From Solimonas soli DSM 21787 (GTDB lineage Bacteria; Pseudomonadota; Gammaproteobacteria; Nevskiales; Nevskiaceae), in NCBI RefSeq assembly GCF_000474945.1, contig NZ_KI440837.1, forward strand, positions 263,688 to 327,687: a stretch of DNA of 64,000 nt, read 5' to 3'. Made by a program: the position numbers and the translations under genes. The notes under the pieces are model-generated. The model ran no database searches. It had not been told where the DNA came from and worked only from the letters and a program-made list of their open reading frames with translations. Shown here one piece after another: positions 55,259-63,899 of the stretch. Position 1 is the first letter of the stretch. Each line of letters starts with the position of its first letter.

Positions 55259-57694
55259 ATGGCAGGCAGGGAGAGCGGCACTGCACTGGGCACCAGCGGC
55301 ATCACCACGCTGAGCCTGCGCGACTGGCTGGCCGCCCATCGCCGCGTCGGCAGCGGAACGCGCAGCGTCACCGTCGGCGCCTGCGGCCATCTGCTCCTTT
55401 CGCGCGGCGAGATGCGACGGGCGCGCCGGCAACTCATCGAGCAGGTCCTGCCGGCACTGGTCGGCGACGGCGAACCGCGACTGTCGCTGTTCGTCGGCAT
55501 GGCGCCCGGCGCCGACATGCTGTTTCTGGAGACGGCGAGCCGCTGGCTGCGCGAGCGCGGCCTGCCGTTCGCGATGACCGCGCTCCTGCCCGTGCCGGTC
55601 GAGCACCTGATCAACGACTGGGTGCTGCGCGCGCAGGACGCACAGCTGCAGATCTCGCGCGCCGGACGCAAGCGCCTCGCCGCCGAAGCCCATGCGCTGC
55701 TGCAGCACTGCACGGCGATCGTGCCCTTGTATCCGGAACGGATCGACGCGGTGACGCTGAGCTCGCGCGCTTTCCGCCAGCATCAGTATCGGCGTCTCGC
55801 CGCGATCGTCGCGCAGCACGCCGATCACGTCGTCGCGATCCTGCGCCCGCTGGCCTCCACAGAACCGGGCAGCACGGCGGAAGTCGTCGCCTGGCGGCGC
55901 CAGCCGGCCGGCATCCCGTCCGAGCTGCGCCTGCACGCGACGCATTGCGCGCTGCACGGGCAGCTGCACCTGATCGACCCTTCGCGCATCGACGCCCCCG
56001 GCAAGCTGCCGCCGGCGCCGGCCGAGCACGACGAGCTGAGTCGCGTGCTGCAGGCCGCCGAGACGGCGCGCCGCGCCGGCAACGAACTGCTGTGCAACGA
56101 CATCGTCTATCGCGCCCTGAAGAATGGTCTCTCCTCGCGTCGCCTCGACTATCTGCGCATACAGGCGCTGGCCAACACCGGCAACGTGCAGATGGCGCTG
56201 AACTACTACCGCGGCCTCGATCTCGCCGACGACGAGCTCGACGAGGACTGGCTGGCGCTGCACGGCCGCCTGCAGAAGGACCTCGCGCTGCACGGCAGCG
56301 GTGACGCCGGCCAGTACGAAAGCGCCGCGCAGGCGTATCTGGACGCCTACCAGCGGCACGGCGGCTCCTACAGCGCGATCAACGCCGCCTCGATGCTGAT
56401 GCTGGCCGGCAACGGCAAGGCGGCGCGCCGCTACGCGCGGATCGCGCACGAGCTGGTCGGGCGGCAGAGCGGCGGCGACGAGATCGCGCAGTTCTACCGG
56501 CTCGCCACCGAAGCCGAGGCGATGCTGCTGCTCGACGAGCCCGAGCGCTGCGCGCAATCGCTGGCCGCGGCCAACCATCTGCTGCGCGATGACATCACGC
56601 GGCGCAGCCGCACGCGCCAGCAGCTGCGCAGCCTGTGCCTGCGCCTCGGCCGCGACCCGCGTTTGCTCGACGCGCTGCGGCTGCCTCCGCTCGTGCTCCT
56701 GCAACGCGGCGATCTGCAGGCGCCCGCCGCGCCGCCGCCGGTACGCCTGCCCGCCGCGCTGCGCGCGCTGGCAACGCAGCGTGCATTGCTGCATCTGGCC
56801 TTGCATGCGCCCTACGAAGTGCATCTCGGCGAACAACTCATCGCGCGCGGCGCGCGCCTGTACCTGACCTTGCCGGCGCCGCCGTCCGAGCTGGCCCGCT
56901 CCTGGCGCGGCCACGACAGCGGCATCGCGCAACGCCTGCAGCGCCTGCTCGATGCCGCCGACGGCGTCGCCGTGCTGCGCGGCTTTCTCGCCGCCGAGCG
57001 CGGCTGGGCGATGCGCGAGGCGGCGGACGCGAGCCACGGTCTCGCCAGCCTCAACGCCCAGCGCCTCGGCCTGCCCTTGCAGCAACGCCGGTACCAGGCG
57101 GCGGAGACCGCCGCGGCACGCTCCGGCGCGAGCGGCGCCGCGCCGGCGGGCCGCCGCATGGTCGGCCTGATCTTCGCCGACTTCGCCAGCTTCCGCCGCC
57201 TCGGCGATGCGGTCTTCCCGCGCTACTACCGCGAAATCATGCAGCGGCTGGCGCAGGTGCTGGATCGCCACGGCGCGCGCGTGCTGGTGCGGCAGACCTG
57301 GGGCGATGCGCTGCACGTGGTGACCGACGACGCCGAGAGCGCCGCGCACATCGTCGCCGACATCCAGCAGTACATCGAGAAGCGGCGTCTGCGCCACGAC
57401 GGCATCCTCGCCGATCTCGAGCTGCGCATTTCCGCGCACTACGCGCCGGCCTACGCCGGCGACGATCCGATCGAGCAGAAGCCGATCTACTACGGCACAC
57501 AGCTGTCGTTCGCGGCGCGCATCGAGCCCGTCGTGCCGCCCGGCATGATCTATGTGACCGAGGCTTTCGCCGCGCGCCTTGCGCTGGAGGCGCCGACGCG
57601 CTTCCTGCTCGACTACGCCGGCGAGGTCGATCTCGCCAAGCAGTTCGGCACCTACCGGCTGTATTCGCTGCGGCGCATGCCGGAACAAGGCTGA
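55259..57694 (+). CDS. SLOG-like - TPR-like - class III nucleotide-cyclase-like fusion protein
   Basis: An 811-aa protein in three parts. Residues 35-220 look like a SLOG/DprA-type nucleotide-binding fold (SVTVGACGHLLLSRGE, then LSLFVGMAPGADMLFLETA, like the GGALGVD loop). Residues 245-600 are helical TPR-like repeats (ALNYYRGLDLADDELDEDWL). Residues 635-811 resemble a class III cyclase: the first metal aspartate in VGLIFADFASF (D641), the second in VRQTWGDALHV (D683), and YGTQLSFAARIEP with the catalytic Arg (R754). The base-contact residues are R678 and T747 instead of Lys/Asp, and Ser replaces the usual Asn at 750. AAGGA lies before ATG. Product nucleotide, if any, is unknown. Confidence 0.8.
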   Translation: MAGRESGTALGTSGITTLSLRDWLAAHRRVGSGTRSVTVGACGHLLLSRGEMRRARRQLIEQVLPALVGDGEPRLSLFVGMAPGADMLFLETASRWLRERGLPFAMTALLPVPVEHLINDWVLRAQDAQLQISRAGRKRLAAEAHALLQHCTAIVPLYPERIDAVTLSSRAFRQHQYRRLAAIVAQHADHVVAILRPLASTEPGSTAEVVAWRRQPAGIPSELRLHATHCALHGQLHLIDPSRIDAPGKLPPAPAEHDELSRVLQAAETARRAGNELLCNDIVYRALKNGLSSRRLDYLRIQALANTGNVQMALNYYRGLDLADDELDEDWLALHGRLQKDLALHGSGDAGQYESAAQAYLDAYQRHGGSYSAINAASMLMLAGNGKAARRYARIAHELVGRQSGGDEIAQFYRLATEAEAMLLLDEPERCAQSLAAANHLLRDDITRRSRTRQQLRSLCLRLGRDPRLLDALRLPPLVLLQRGDLQAPAAPPPVRLPAALRALATQRALLHLALHAPYEVHLGEQLIARGARLYLTLPAPPSELARSWRGHDSGIAQRLQRLLDAADGVAVLRGFLAAERGWAMREAADASHGLASLNAQRLGLPLQQRRYQAAETAAARSGASGAAPAGRRMVGLIFADFASFRRLGDAVFPRYYREIMQRLAQVLDRHGARVLVRQTWGDALHVVTDDAESAAHIVADIQQYIEKRRLRHDGILADLELRISAHYAPAYAGDDPIEQKPIYYGTQLSFAARIEPVVPPGMIYVTEAFAARLALEAPTRFLLDYAGEVDLAKQFGTYRLYSLRRMPEQG

Positions 57695-57708
57695 GCGCGC
57701 ACACCGCC

Positions 57709-58044
57709 TCAGTCGCGAATCTTCAGCACCTGCTCCTGCACGGCGCCGCCGACCAGGCGCCAGGCACGCATCTCCAGCACACCCTTGGTGTTGAGCGAGA
57801 CGACGAGACTCAGCAGGCCTTCGCGCAGCTCGCCCGCCCGCGGCACCGCCTCGGCCTGCGGATGCGACCACAGGTTCGCCCACAGCGACTCATCCGCCGC
57901 GACCGCGTCGCGGCCCTTGTGGAAGGCGGCCGGCTCGCCGCCGCGCGCGCCGACCACGCCGCGGATCGCCTCGGGCTGCGCGATCTGCGCCTCGTGCAGG
58001 ATCCTGATCGCCAGACAGCGCGGCATCACCAGTACGTCGCTCAT
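57709..58044 (-). CDS. JAMM/MPN-like protein with degraded active site
   Basis: A 111-aa protein. The start MPRCLAIRILHEAQIAQPEAIRGVVGARGG follows the pattern of JAMM metalloproteases (ILxHAxxxxPEECCGLLVG), and NLWSHPQAEAVPRAGELREG follows the HSHP...S..D zinc motif. However, the first zinc histidine is tryptophan (W59), the catalytic glutamate is alanine (A26) and the Ser/Asp pair is lost, so it cannot be a standard isopeptidase. Its ATG... stop arrangement couples it to the moeB-like gene by a 4-bp overlap. JAMM genes next to E1-like genes are a known theme. The assignment rests on motif spacing only. Confidence 0.6.
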   Translation of the reverse strand: MSDVLVMPRCLAIRILHEAQIAQPEAIRGVVGARGGEPAAFHKGRDAVAADESLWANLWSHPQAEAVPRAGELREGLLSLVVSLNTKGVLEMRAWRLVGGAVQEQVLKIRD

Positions 58045-58781
58045 CGGTGTATCCCCAGGTTTTTGCCCGCGCAGACCGGGCAGTCCGGATCGGCGCTGAT
58101 CGTGTGTGTGCGCCATTGCAGGCGGCGCGCGTCCCAGCTGTGCAGCCGGCCGGCGTCCTCGCGCAGGCCGACGAGCCATTTGAGCGCGACCAGCGCCTGC
58201 AGCGCGCCGACCGTGCCGACCACCGGGCCGAGAATGCCGGCCTCCTCGCAGGTCTCCGCCGCCTCGCCGTCGTCGGCGTAGAGACAGCGGTAGCAGGGCC
58301 CGCCGCCCGCCGTGTCGAACACGGCGAGCTGGCCTTCGAACCGGATCGCCGCGCCTGACACCAGCGGCTTGCGGGCCGCGACGCAGGCGGCGTTGATCGT
58401 GTAGCGCGCCGGGAAGTTGTCGGTGCAGTCGAGCACGATGTCGGCGGCGCGGATCGCCTCGACGCCGGCGTCGGCGTCGAAGGTCTCGATCTCGACGTCC
58501 GGATTGAGCGCGCACAGCTGCGCCGCCGCCGCCTCGGTCTTGGCGCGGCCGACGTCCGTCTGCCGGTACAGCACCTGACGCTGCAGATTGCTGCGCTCGA
58601 CGCGATCGCGGTCGCTGAGCAGCAGGCGGCCAAGGCCGGCGCCGGCCAGATAGGCGGCCGCGATCGAGCCGAGGCCGCCGAGGCCGAAGACCAGCGCCGT
58701 CGAATCGCGCAGCAGCTGCTGGCCGTTGACGCCGACCTCGCGCAGCACCACCTGGCGGCTGTAGCGGGCGAAATCACTCAT
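58041..58781 (-). CDS. moeB: MoeB/ThiF-type E1-like adenylyltransferase
   Basis: A 246-aa enzyme that adenylates the C-terminal glycine of a ubiquitin-like sulfur carrier (MoaD or ThiS). The nucleotide loop is VFGLGGLGSIAAAYLAGAG, with SDRDRVERSNLQRQVLY and CTDNFPARYTINAAC. Zinc cysteines are CYRC and CPVC; the TCEEAGILGPVVG loop holds the cysteine region. No MoaD or ThiS gene is adjacent. It overlaps the JAMM-like gene by four bases and begins six bases after prmC's stop. Confidence 0.93.
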   Translation of the reverse strand: MSDFARYSRQVVLREVGVNGQQLLRDSTALVFGLGGLGSIAAAYLAGAGLGRLLLSDRDRVERSNLQRQVLYRQTDVGRAKTEAAAAQLCALNPDVEIETFDADAGVEAIRAADIVLDCTDNFPARYTINAACVAARKPLVSGAAIRFEGQLAVFDTAGGGPCYRCLYADDGEAAETCEEAGILGPVVGTVGALQALVALKWLVGLREDAGRLHSWDARRLQWRTHTISADPDCPVCAGKNLGIHR

Positions 58782-58787
58782 GGATGG

Positions 58788-59615
58788 TCACGGCCTGCGT
58801 CCTCCGCTGCTGCGCTCGCGATTCTCGAGATCGCGGCGCGTGCCGATGTCGATGAAGCCGGCGGCGGCGAACAGCGCGCGCACCGCTTCGCCCTGATCGT
58901 AGCCGTGTTCGACCAGCAGCCAGGCGCCGGGGCGCAGATGCGCGCCGGCGCCGGCGACGATCTCGCGCAGCGCCTGCAGGCCGTCGGCGCCGTCGGTCAA
59001 CGCCAGCATCGGCTCGTGACGCAGCGCATGCAGATGCGGGTCGTGGCGCGCGATATACGGCGGATTGGCGACCGCCAGATCGAACGTGCGCCCGGCGAAC
59101 GGCGCCCACCAGCTGCCTTCGGCGAACTCGATGCGCAGCCCGGCATGCCGGGCGTTGCGCCGCGCAACCGCCAGCGCCGCGGCGGAGACGTCGCTCGCCG
59201 TCAGCCGCCACGCCGGCCGCGCGCTCGCCAGCGCCAGCGCGATCGCGCCGCTGCCGGTGCCGAGATCGACGACATCCGCCTCGCCCTGCGGCGGCCGGCA
59301 TTCCAGCGCCCAGGCGACCAGCAGCTCGGTCTCGGGGCGCGGCACCAGCACGTCCGGCGTCACTTCGAGATCGAGCGTCCAGAAGCCTTGCCTGCCGCTG
59401 AGATAGGCCACCGGCTCGCCGCGCCGGCGGCGCCGCACCAGCGCGGCGAAGCGCTGCGCGTCGGCCTCGGCGATTTCGTCGTGCAGGCGCGAGAAGATCT
59501 GCGCGCGCGACAGCGACAGGACCTCGCCGAGCAGCAGCTCCGCGTCGAGGCGCGGGCTGTCGCTCGCCGCGGCGAGCACGGCCTGCGCATCCATCAGTGC
59601 CGCGCCCAGCTTCAT
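58788..59615 (-). CDS. prmC: release-factor glutamine methyltransferase
   Basis: A 275-aa enzyme that methylates the GGQ glutamine of release factors. It has the N-terminal helical domain (DAELLLGEVLSLSRAQIFSR, GEPVAYLSGRQGFWTLDLEV, VLVPRPETELLVAWAL), motif I VVDLGTGSGAIALALA, and the catalytic NPPY in LAVANPPYIARHD. It begins two bases after the prfA stop, matching its substrate. The start at 59615 avoids overlap with prfA. Confidence 0.96.
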   Translation of the reverse strand: MKLGAALMDAQAVLAAASDSPRLDAELLLGEVLSLSRAQIFSRLHDEIAEADAQRFAALVRRRRRGEPVAYLSGRQGFWTLDLEVTPDVLVPRPETELLVAWALECRPPQGEADVVDLGTGSGAIALALASARPAWRLTASDVSAAALAVARRNARHAGLRIEFAEGSWWAPFAGRTFDLAVANPPYIARHDPHLHALRHEPMLALTDGADGLQALREIVAGAGAHLRPGAWLLVEHGYDQGEAVRALFAAAGFIDIGTRRDLENRERSSGGRRP

Positions 59616-59617
59616 GC

Positions 59618-60700
59618 TCAGGCTTCGCCCAGCTCGGCCAGCGCCTCGGCCTGCGCTTCGGCGAGCAAGGGCTGGATGACCGGATCGAGATCGCCGGCGA
59701 TCACGCGCTCGAGCTGGTACAGCGTCAGATTGATGCGGTGGTCGGTGACGCGCCCCTGCGGGAAATTGTAGGTACGGATGCGCTCGGAGCGATCGCCGGA
59801 ACCGACCAGCTTCTTGCGCTCGGCGGCGCGCTGGCTGGCGTTCTTCTCGCGTTCGGCTTCCGAGAGGCGCGCCTGCAGCAGCGCCAGCGCCTTGGCGCGG
59901 TTCTTGTGCTGCGAGCGTTCTTCCTGGCACTCGACGACGACGCCGGTCGGGATGTGCGTGACGCGGATCGCCGACTCGGTCTTGTTGACGTGCTGGCCGC
60001 CGGCGCCGCTCGAGCGGAAGGTGTCGAACTTGAGATCGGCCGGGTTGATGGTGATCTGCGACTCCTCGACTTCCGGCAGCACGGCGACGGTCGCCGCCGA
60101 GGTGTGGATGCGGCCCTGCGCCTCGGTCTCCGGCACGCGCTGCACGCGGTGCGCGCCGGACTCGTACTTGAGCTGCGAGTACGCGCCGAAGCCGATGATG
60201 CGCGAGATGATTTCCTTGAAGCCGCCGTGCTCGCCTTCGCTCGCGCTCAGCACCTCGACCTGCCAGCCGCGGTTCTCGGCGTACTTCGCGTACATGCGGA
60301 ACAGGTCGCCGGCGAAGATCGCCGCCTCGTCGCCGCCGGTGCCGGCGCGGATTTCGAGGAAGACATTGTTGTTGTCGAGCGGGTCCTTCGGCACCAGGAA
60401 GGAATACAGTTCCTTCTCCAGCGCCTCGATGCGCGCCTGCACGTCCGGCCATTCGGCTTCGGCGAGCGCGCGCATCTCGGCGTCGCTGTCGCCCTTCATC
60501 GCCTCGAGATCGTCGAGCGCCTTCAGCGCCTCGCGGTGCGCGGCGAAGGTCTCGGCCAGCGGGCCGAGCTGGGCGTATTCCTGCGACAGGCGGCGGAACT
60601 TGTCGTTGTCGGCAATGACGGACGGGTCGCCCAGCTCGTGGGCCACCTCTTCCCGACGCTCGGCCATCTGCTCGAGCTTGGCCAGAAGACTCGGTTTCAT
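59618..60700 (-). CDS. prfA: peptide chain release factor 1
   Basis: A 360-aa class 1 release factor. The hydrolysis motif is [21 protein letters not shown]. The codon-recognition region typical of RF1 is within [19 protein letters not shown] to [20 protein letters not shown]. It ends with [20 protein letters not shown]. It lies 78 bp downstream of hemA and is followed by prmC, the classical hemA-prfA-prmC order. Confidence 0.97.
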   Translation of the reverse strand: MKPSLLAKLEQMAERREEVAHELGDPSVIADNDKFRRLSQEYAQLGPLAETFAAHREALKALDDLEAMKGDSDAEMRALAEAEWPDVQARIEALEKELYSFLVPKDPLDNNNVFLEIRAGTGGDEAAIFAGDLFRMYAKYAENRGWQVEVLSASEGEHGGFKEIISRIIGFGAYSQLKYESGAHRVQRVPETEAQGRIHTSAATVAVLPEVEESQITINPADLKFDTFRSSGAGGQHVNKTESAIRVTHIPTGVVVECQEERSQHKNRAKALALLQARLSEAEREKNASQRAAERKKLVGSGDRSERIRTYNFPQGRVTDHRINLTLYQLERVIAGDLDPVIQPLLAEAQAEALAELGEA

Positions 60701-60778
60701 GAATTCAGGGAGGAATGGAAAGAACGCGGCGCAGGAAGCTGGCGCAGGCCGCGACGGCGCTGGACGGCGCGCGCGCCG

Positions 60779-62041
60779 CTAAGGCTCGTCGTCCGGCAGC
60801 TCGAACAGCTTGCGCGCGGCGTTGAGCAGCACGGCCTGCTCGACGGCATCGGCCTTGCGCAGCACCTGCGAGGGCGCGTGCAGGATCTTGTTGCTCAGCG
60901 TGTCGGCGAGGAAGCCGAGCACGTCGTCGACGTTCTCGCCGGCGGCGAGCTTGCGCCGGGCCTTCTCCAGCACCTCGTCGCGGCTGTGCCGCGCGCGGGC
61001 GCGCAGCTGGGCGATCGTGCTGCCGGCGTCGCGGCTTTCCAGCCAGCGCGTGAAAGCCTCGGCCTGCGTGCTGATCAGCACTTCGGCCTGGCGCGCGGCC
61101 TCCTCGCGCAGCTTGAGGTTTTCGGCGATCACCGCGCGCAGGTCGTCGATCGTGTAGAGGTAGATGTCTTCCAGCTCGGCGATCTTCGGATCGATGTCGC
61201 GCGGCACGGCGAGGTCGATCATGATCACCGGCTTGCGCCGCCGCGAGCGCACCGCGCGCTCCATCGCCGCCCGGCCGAGCACGAAATCGCGCGCCGCCGT
61301 CGACGAGATCACCAGGTCGGCGTCGGGCAGGTAGCTCGGCAGGTCGTTGAGGCTGATCGCGTAGCCGTGCACCTCGCGCGCCAGCTTCTCGGCGCGTTCG
61401 AGCGAGCGGTTGGCGACGACGATGCGGCCGATGCCGTGCTGGTGCAGATGCCGCGCGACCAGCTGGATCATCTCGCCGGCGCCGATCAGCAGCGCGGTCT
61501 GGCCCTTGAGATCGGTGAAGATGCGGCGCGCCATCTGCAGCGCGGCGTAGGCGACCGATACCGGGTGCGCACCGACCTGGGTCTGCGAACGCACCAGTTT
61601 GGCCACCGAAAACGCGTGCTGGAACAGCCGCGACAGCACCGGGCCGATGCTGCGGACCTCGTTGGCCAGGGCGTAGGACTGCTTCATCTGGCCGAGGATC
61701 TGCGGCTCGCCGACGATCATCGAGTCGAGCCCCGACGCGACGCGCAGGCTGTGCCTGACGCTGCCGAGATCACGGTGCGCGTAGGCGAACTTCTCGATGT
61801 AGCCTTCCGGCGCCTGCCGCTCGCGCCGCCACCATTCGAGCAGCAGCGGCTCGGCGTCGAGGCCGGTCACCGCCATCAGTTCGGTGCGATTGCAGGTCGA
61901 GATGATGGCCGCCTCCTGCACCTCCGGCAAGCCGCGCAGGCGCAGCATCGCCGCCGCGAGGTCCGCTTCGGTGAAAGCCAGCCGCTCGCGCGCCTCGACC
62001 GGCGCACGATGATGGCTGAGACCAAGCGTAACGAGGGCCAT
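60779..62041 (-). CDS. hemA: glutamyl-tRNA reductase
   Basis: A 420-aa NADPH enzyme, the first step of C5 tetrapyrrole synthesis. The catalytic cysteine is in AAIISTCNRTELMAV; HRDLGSVRHSLRVASGLDSMIVGEPQILGQMK spans the substrate site (conserved S-x-x-x-G-E-x-x-I-x-x-Q); the NADP fold is ALLIGAGEMIQLVARHL; and the C-terminal dimerisation helix ends ARKLFELPDDEP. Feeds haem synthesis, used by the ccm system in the same window. Confidence 0.97.
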   Translation of the reverse strand: MALVTLGLSHHRAPVEARERLAFTEADLAAAMLRLRGLPEVQEAAIISTCNRTELMAVTGLDAEPLLLEWWRRERQAPEGYIEKFAYAHRDLGSVRHSLRVASGLDSMIVGEPQILGQMKQSYALANEVRSIGPVLSRLFQHAFSVAKLVRSQTQVGAHPVSVAYAALQMARRIFTDLKGQTALLIGAGEMIQLVARHLHQHGIGRIVVANRSLERAEKLAREVHGYAISLNDLPSYLPDADLVISSTAARDFVLGRAAMERAVRSRRRKPVIMIDLAVPRDIDPKIAELEDIYLYTIDDLRAVIAENLKLREEAARQAEVLISTQAEAFTRWLESRDAGSTIAQLRARARHSRDEVLEKARRKLAAGENVDDVLGFLADTLSNKILHAPSQVLRKADAVEQAVLLNAARKLFELPDDEP

Positions 62042-62149
62042 TGGCTATCAGTGGGAAATCCGACGTTATTTTACTTCAGCGGCACGGGCTGGCGCTGCAG
62101 GCCGGACGAGGGGCGCTCGCCGGCCGGCGACGGGGAACCGCCATGCGCG

Positions 62150-62173
62150 CATAATGTCCGACAGACATCTGTC
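62150..62173 (+). promoter_or_regulatory. promoter and nested inverted repeats before the TPR gene
   Basis: CATAAT (62150-62155) is a likely -10. It runs into ATGTC-CGACA-GACAT (62154-62168), and GACAG-ACAT-CTGTC (62160-62173) overlaps that. Such nested repeats just after a -10 suggest an operator. The shared region with hemA is 149 bp. Confidence 0.4.
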
Positions 62174-62190
62174 CCTCCCGATTCGATCTC

Positions 62191-63882
62191 ATGCGCCTCC
62201 GCCTGTTTTTCCCTTGCGCCGCTTTCGGCCTGCTGCTCGTTGCAAATGGCGTGCTGGCGGCCGAACCCGCGGCGCCGGCCGCCGCGGCGGCGACATCGGC
62301 TTCGCCGGAGACCCAGTTCCACGTGATGGCCGGCGAGATGGCGGCCGGGCGCCAGCAGCCGCTGGTGGCCGCGCACGAGTTCCTCGCCGCCCTGAAGGAG
62401 GTCGACGACGCCGATCTCGCGCGCCGCGCCACCGGCCTGGCGATCGCCGGCCGCGACGAGAACCTGGCGCTCGAAGCCGCGCAGCGCTGGCTGCAGATCG
62501 AACCGAGCGCGATGGACGCGCGCGAGGTGATCGCCCGCGTCGCGCTGTCGCGCGGCGATCTGGCGACCACGGCCACGCAATGCCAGGCCATCGTCGAAGG
62601 CCACGCCGGCGGCGTCGACGAGGGCTTCGGCATCGTCGCCAGCATCCTGTCGCAGACCGCCAACAGCAATGCCGACGGCGCGCTGTCGGTCATGCAGCAG
62701 CTGTCCGGCAAGTATCCGAAGCAGGTCGGCGCGGCGCACGCGCTCGCCCTCGTGGCGCTGCGCTTCAACAAGCTCGACATCGCCGATGCGGCCTCCAGGC
62801 AGGCGCTGGCGCAGGCGCCGAAGAGCCGCGACGAGAAGCTGCTGCGCGTCGGTGTGATGGTCAAGCTCGGCAAGCTGGACGAGGCCAATGCGGCGATCGA
62901 CGCCATCGCCAAGACCGAGCCCAAGCAGGACGATCTGCGCCTGGCCTACGCCAAGCTGCTGCTCGAATCCAACCAGCGCGAGCCGGCGCGCCAGCAGCTG
63001 AAGAAGATTCTCGCGCGCACGCCGAACGAAGCCGACGCGATGTACGCGCTCGCCGTGATGGCGACCAACGATCGCGACTACGCGACCGCCGAGAGCTACC
63101 TGAAACCGCTGCTCGATGGCGAACGCAGCGACGATGCCGCCTTCCAGCTCGGCCGGCTATACGAGATGCGCGGCGACTACGCCAGCGCGATCGACTACTA
63201 CGGCCGCGTCAGCGACGGCCCGCAGGCGATCGACGCCGCGCTGCGCCAGGCCAACGTGCTGGCCAAGGCCGGTCGTCTCGACGACGCCCGCAAGCAGCTG
63301 CAGGCGCTGCGCGACGACTATCCGCAGTTCGCCACGCGCTTCATCCTGGCCGAAGCCGAGCTGCTGCTCAATGCCAACCGCTACGAGGATTCGCGCGCGC
63401 TGCTCGACGCCGCCCTCAAGGCGCAGCCCGACAATGCGGACCTGCTCTACAGCCGCTCGCTGGTTTTCGAGCGCATGAACCAGATCGACGCCGCCGAAAA
63501 AGACCTGCGCGCCGTGCTTGCCGTGGCGCCGGACGACGCGCGTTCACTGAACGCCCTGGGCTACATGCTGGCCGTGCACACCAAGCGCCTCGACGAGGCG
63601 CACGAGCTGGTCGGCCGCGCACTGACGCTGGATCCGAACGATCCGGCGATCATCGACAGCATGGGCTGGGTCGAATTCAAGCGCGGCAATACCGAGCAGG
63701 CCAGCAAGCTGCTGTCGCGCGCGTTCGCCGATTTCCCCGATCCGGAAGTCGCCGCGCATCTCGGCGAAGTGCTGTGGAGCATGGGCCGCAAGGATGAGGC
63801 GCGCAGCGTCTGGGACAATGCCCTTCGGCAGAGCCCGGAACATCCGGTGCTCAAGGAAACCGTGCAGCGCTTCGCCAAGTAA
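62191..63882 (+). CDS. exported tetratricopeptide-repeat protein
   Basis: A 563-aa protein with a signal peptide (1-24, ending VLA) and about twelve TPR-like units over the rest, for example RATGLAIAGRDENLALEAAQ, EADAMYALAVMATNDRDYATAESY and ARSLNALGYMLAVHTKRLDEAHEL near the C-terminus. Family stretches (YMLAVH, DSMGWVEFKRGNTEQA) are those of gammaproteobacterial TPR proteins located between hemA and lolB. It probably acts in the periplasm or outer membrane as a scaffold. The lolB start codon follows 18 bp after its stop, indicating an operon. Confidence 0.9.
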   Translation: MRLRLFFPCAAFGLLLVANGVLAAEPAAPAAAAATSASPETQFHVMAGEMAAGRQQPLVAAHEFLAALKEVDDADLARRATGLAIAGRDENLALEAAQRWLQIEPSAMDAREVIARVALSRGDLATTATQCQAIVEGHAGGVDEGFGIVASILSQTANSNADGALSVMQQLSGKYPKQVGAAHALALVALRFNKLDIADAASRQALAQAPKSRDEKLLRVGVMVKLGKLDEANAAIDAIAKTEPKQDDLRLAYAKLLLESNQREPARQQLKKILARTPNEADAMYALAVMATNDRDYATAESYLKPLLDGERSDDAAFQLGRLYEMRGDYASAIDYYGRVSDGPQAIDAALRQANVLAKAGRLDDARKQLQALRDDYPQFATRFILAEAELLLNANRYEDSRALLDAALKAQPDNADLLYSRSLVFERMNQIDAAEKDLRAVLAVAPDDARSLNALGYMLAVHTKRLDEAHELVGRALTLDPNDPAIIDSMGWVEFKRGNTEQASKLLSRAFADFPDPEVAAHLGEVLWSMGRKDEARSVWDNALRQSPEHPVLKETVQRFAK

Positions 63883-63899
63883 AAGCAGGCCGCCGCCGC

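Noticed and set aside
52194-57694. Integration of the TIR/cyclase pair as a mobile island
   Set aside because: No integrase, insertion sequence, tRNA junction or direct repeat flanks it, and base use looks like the neighbours; mobility cannot be supported.
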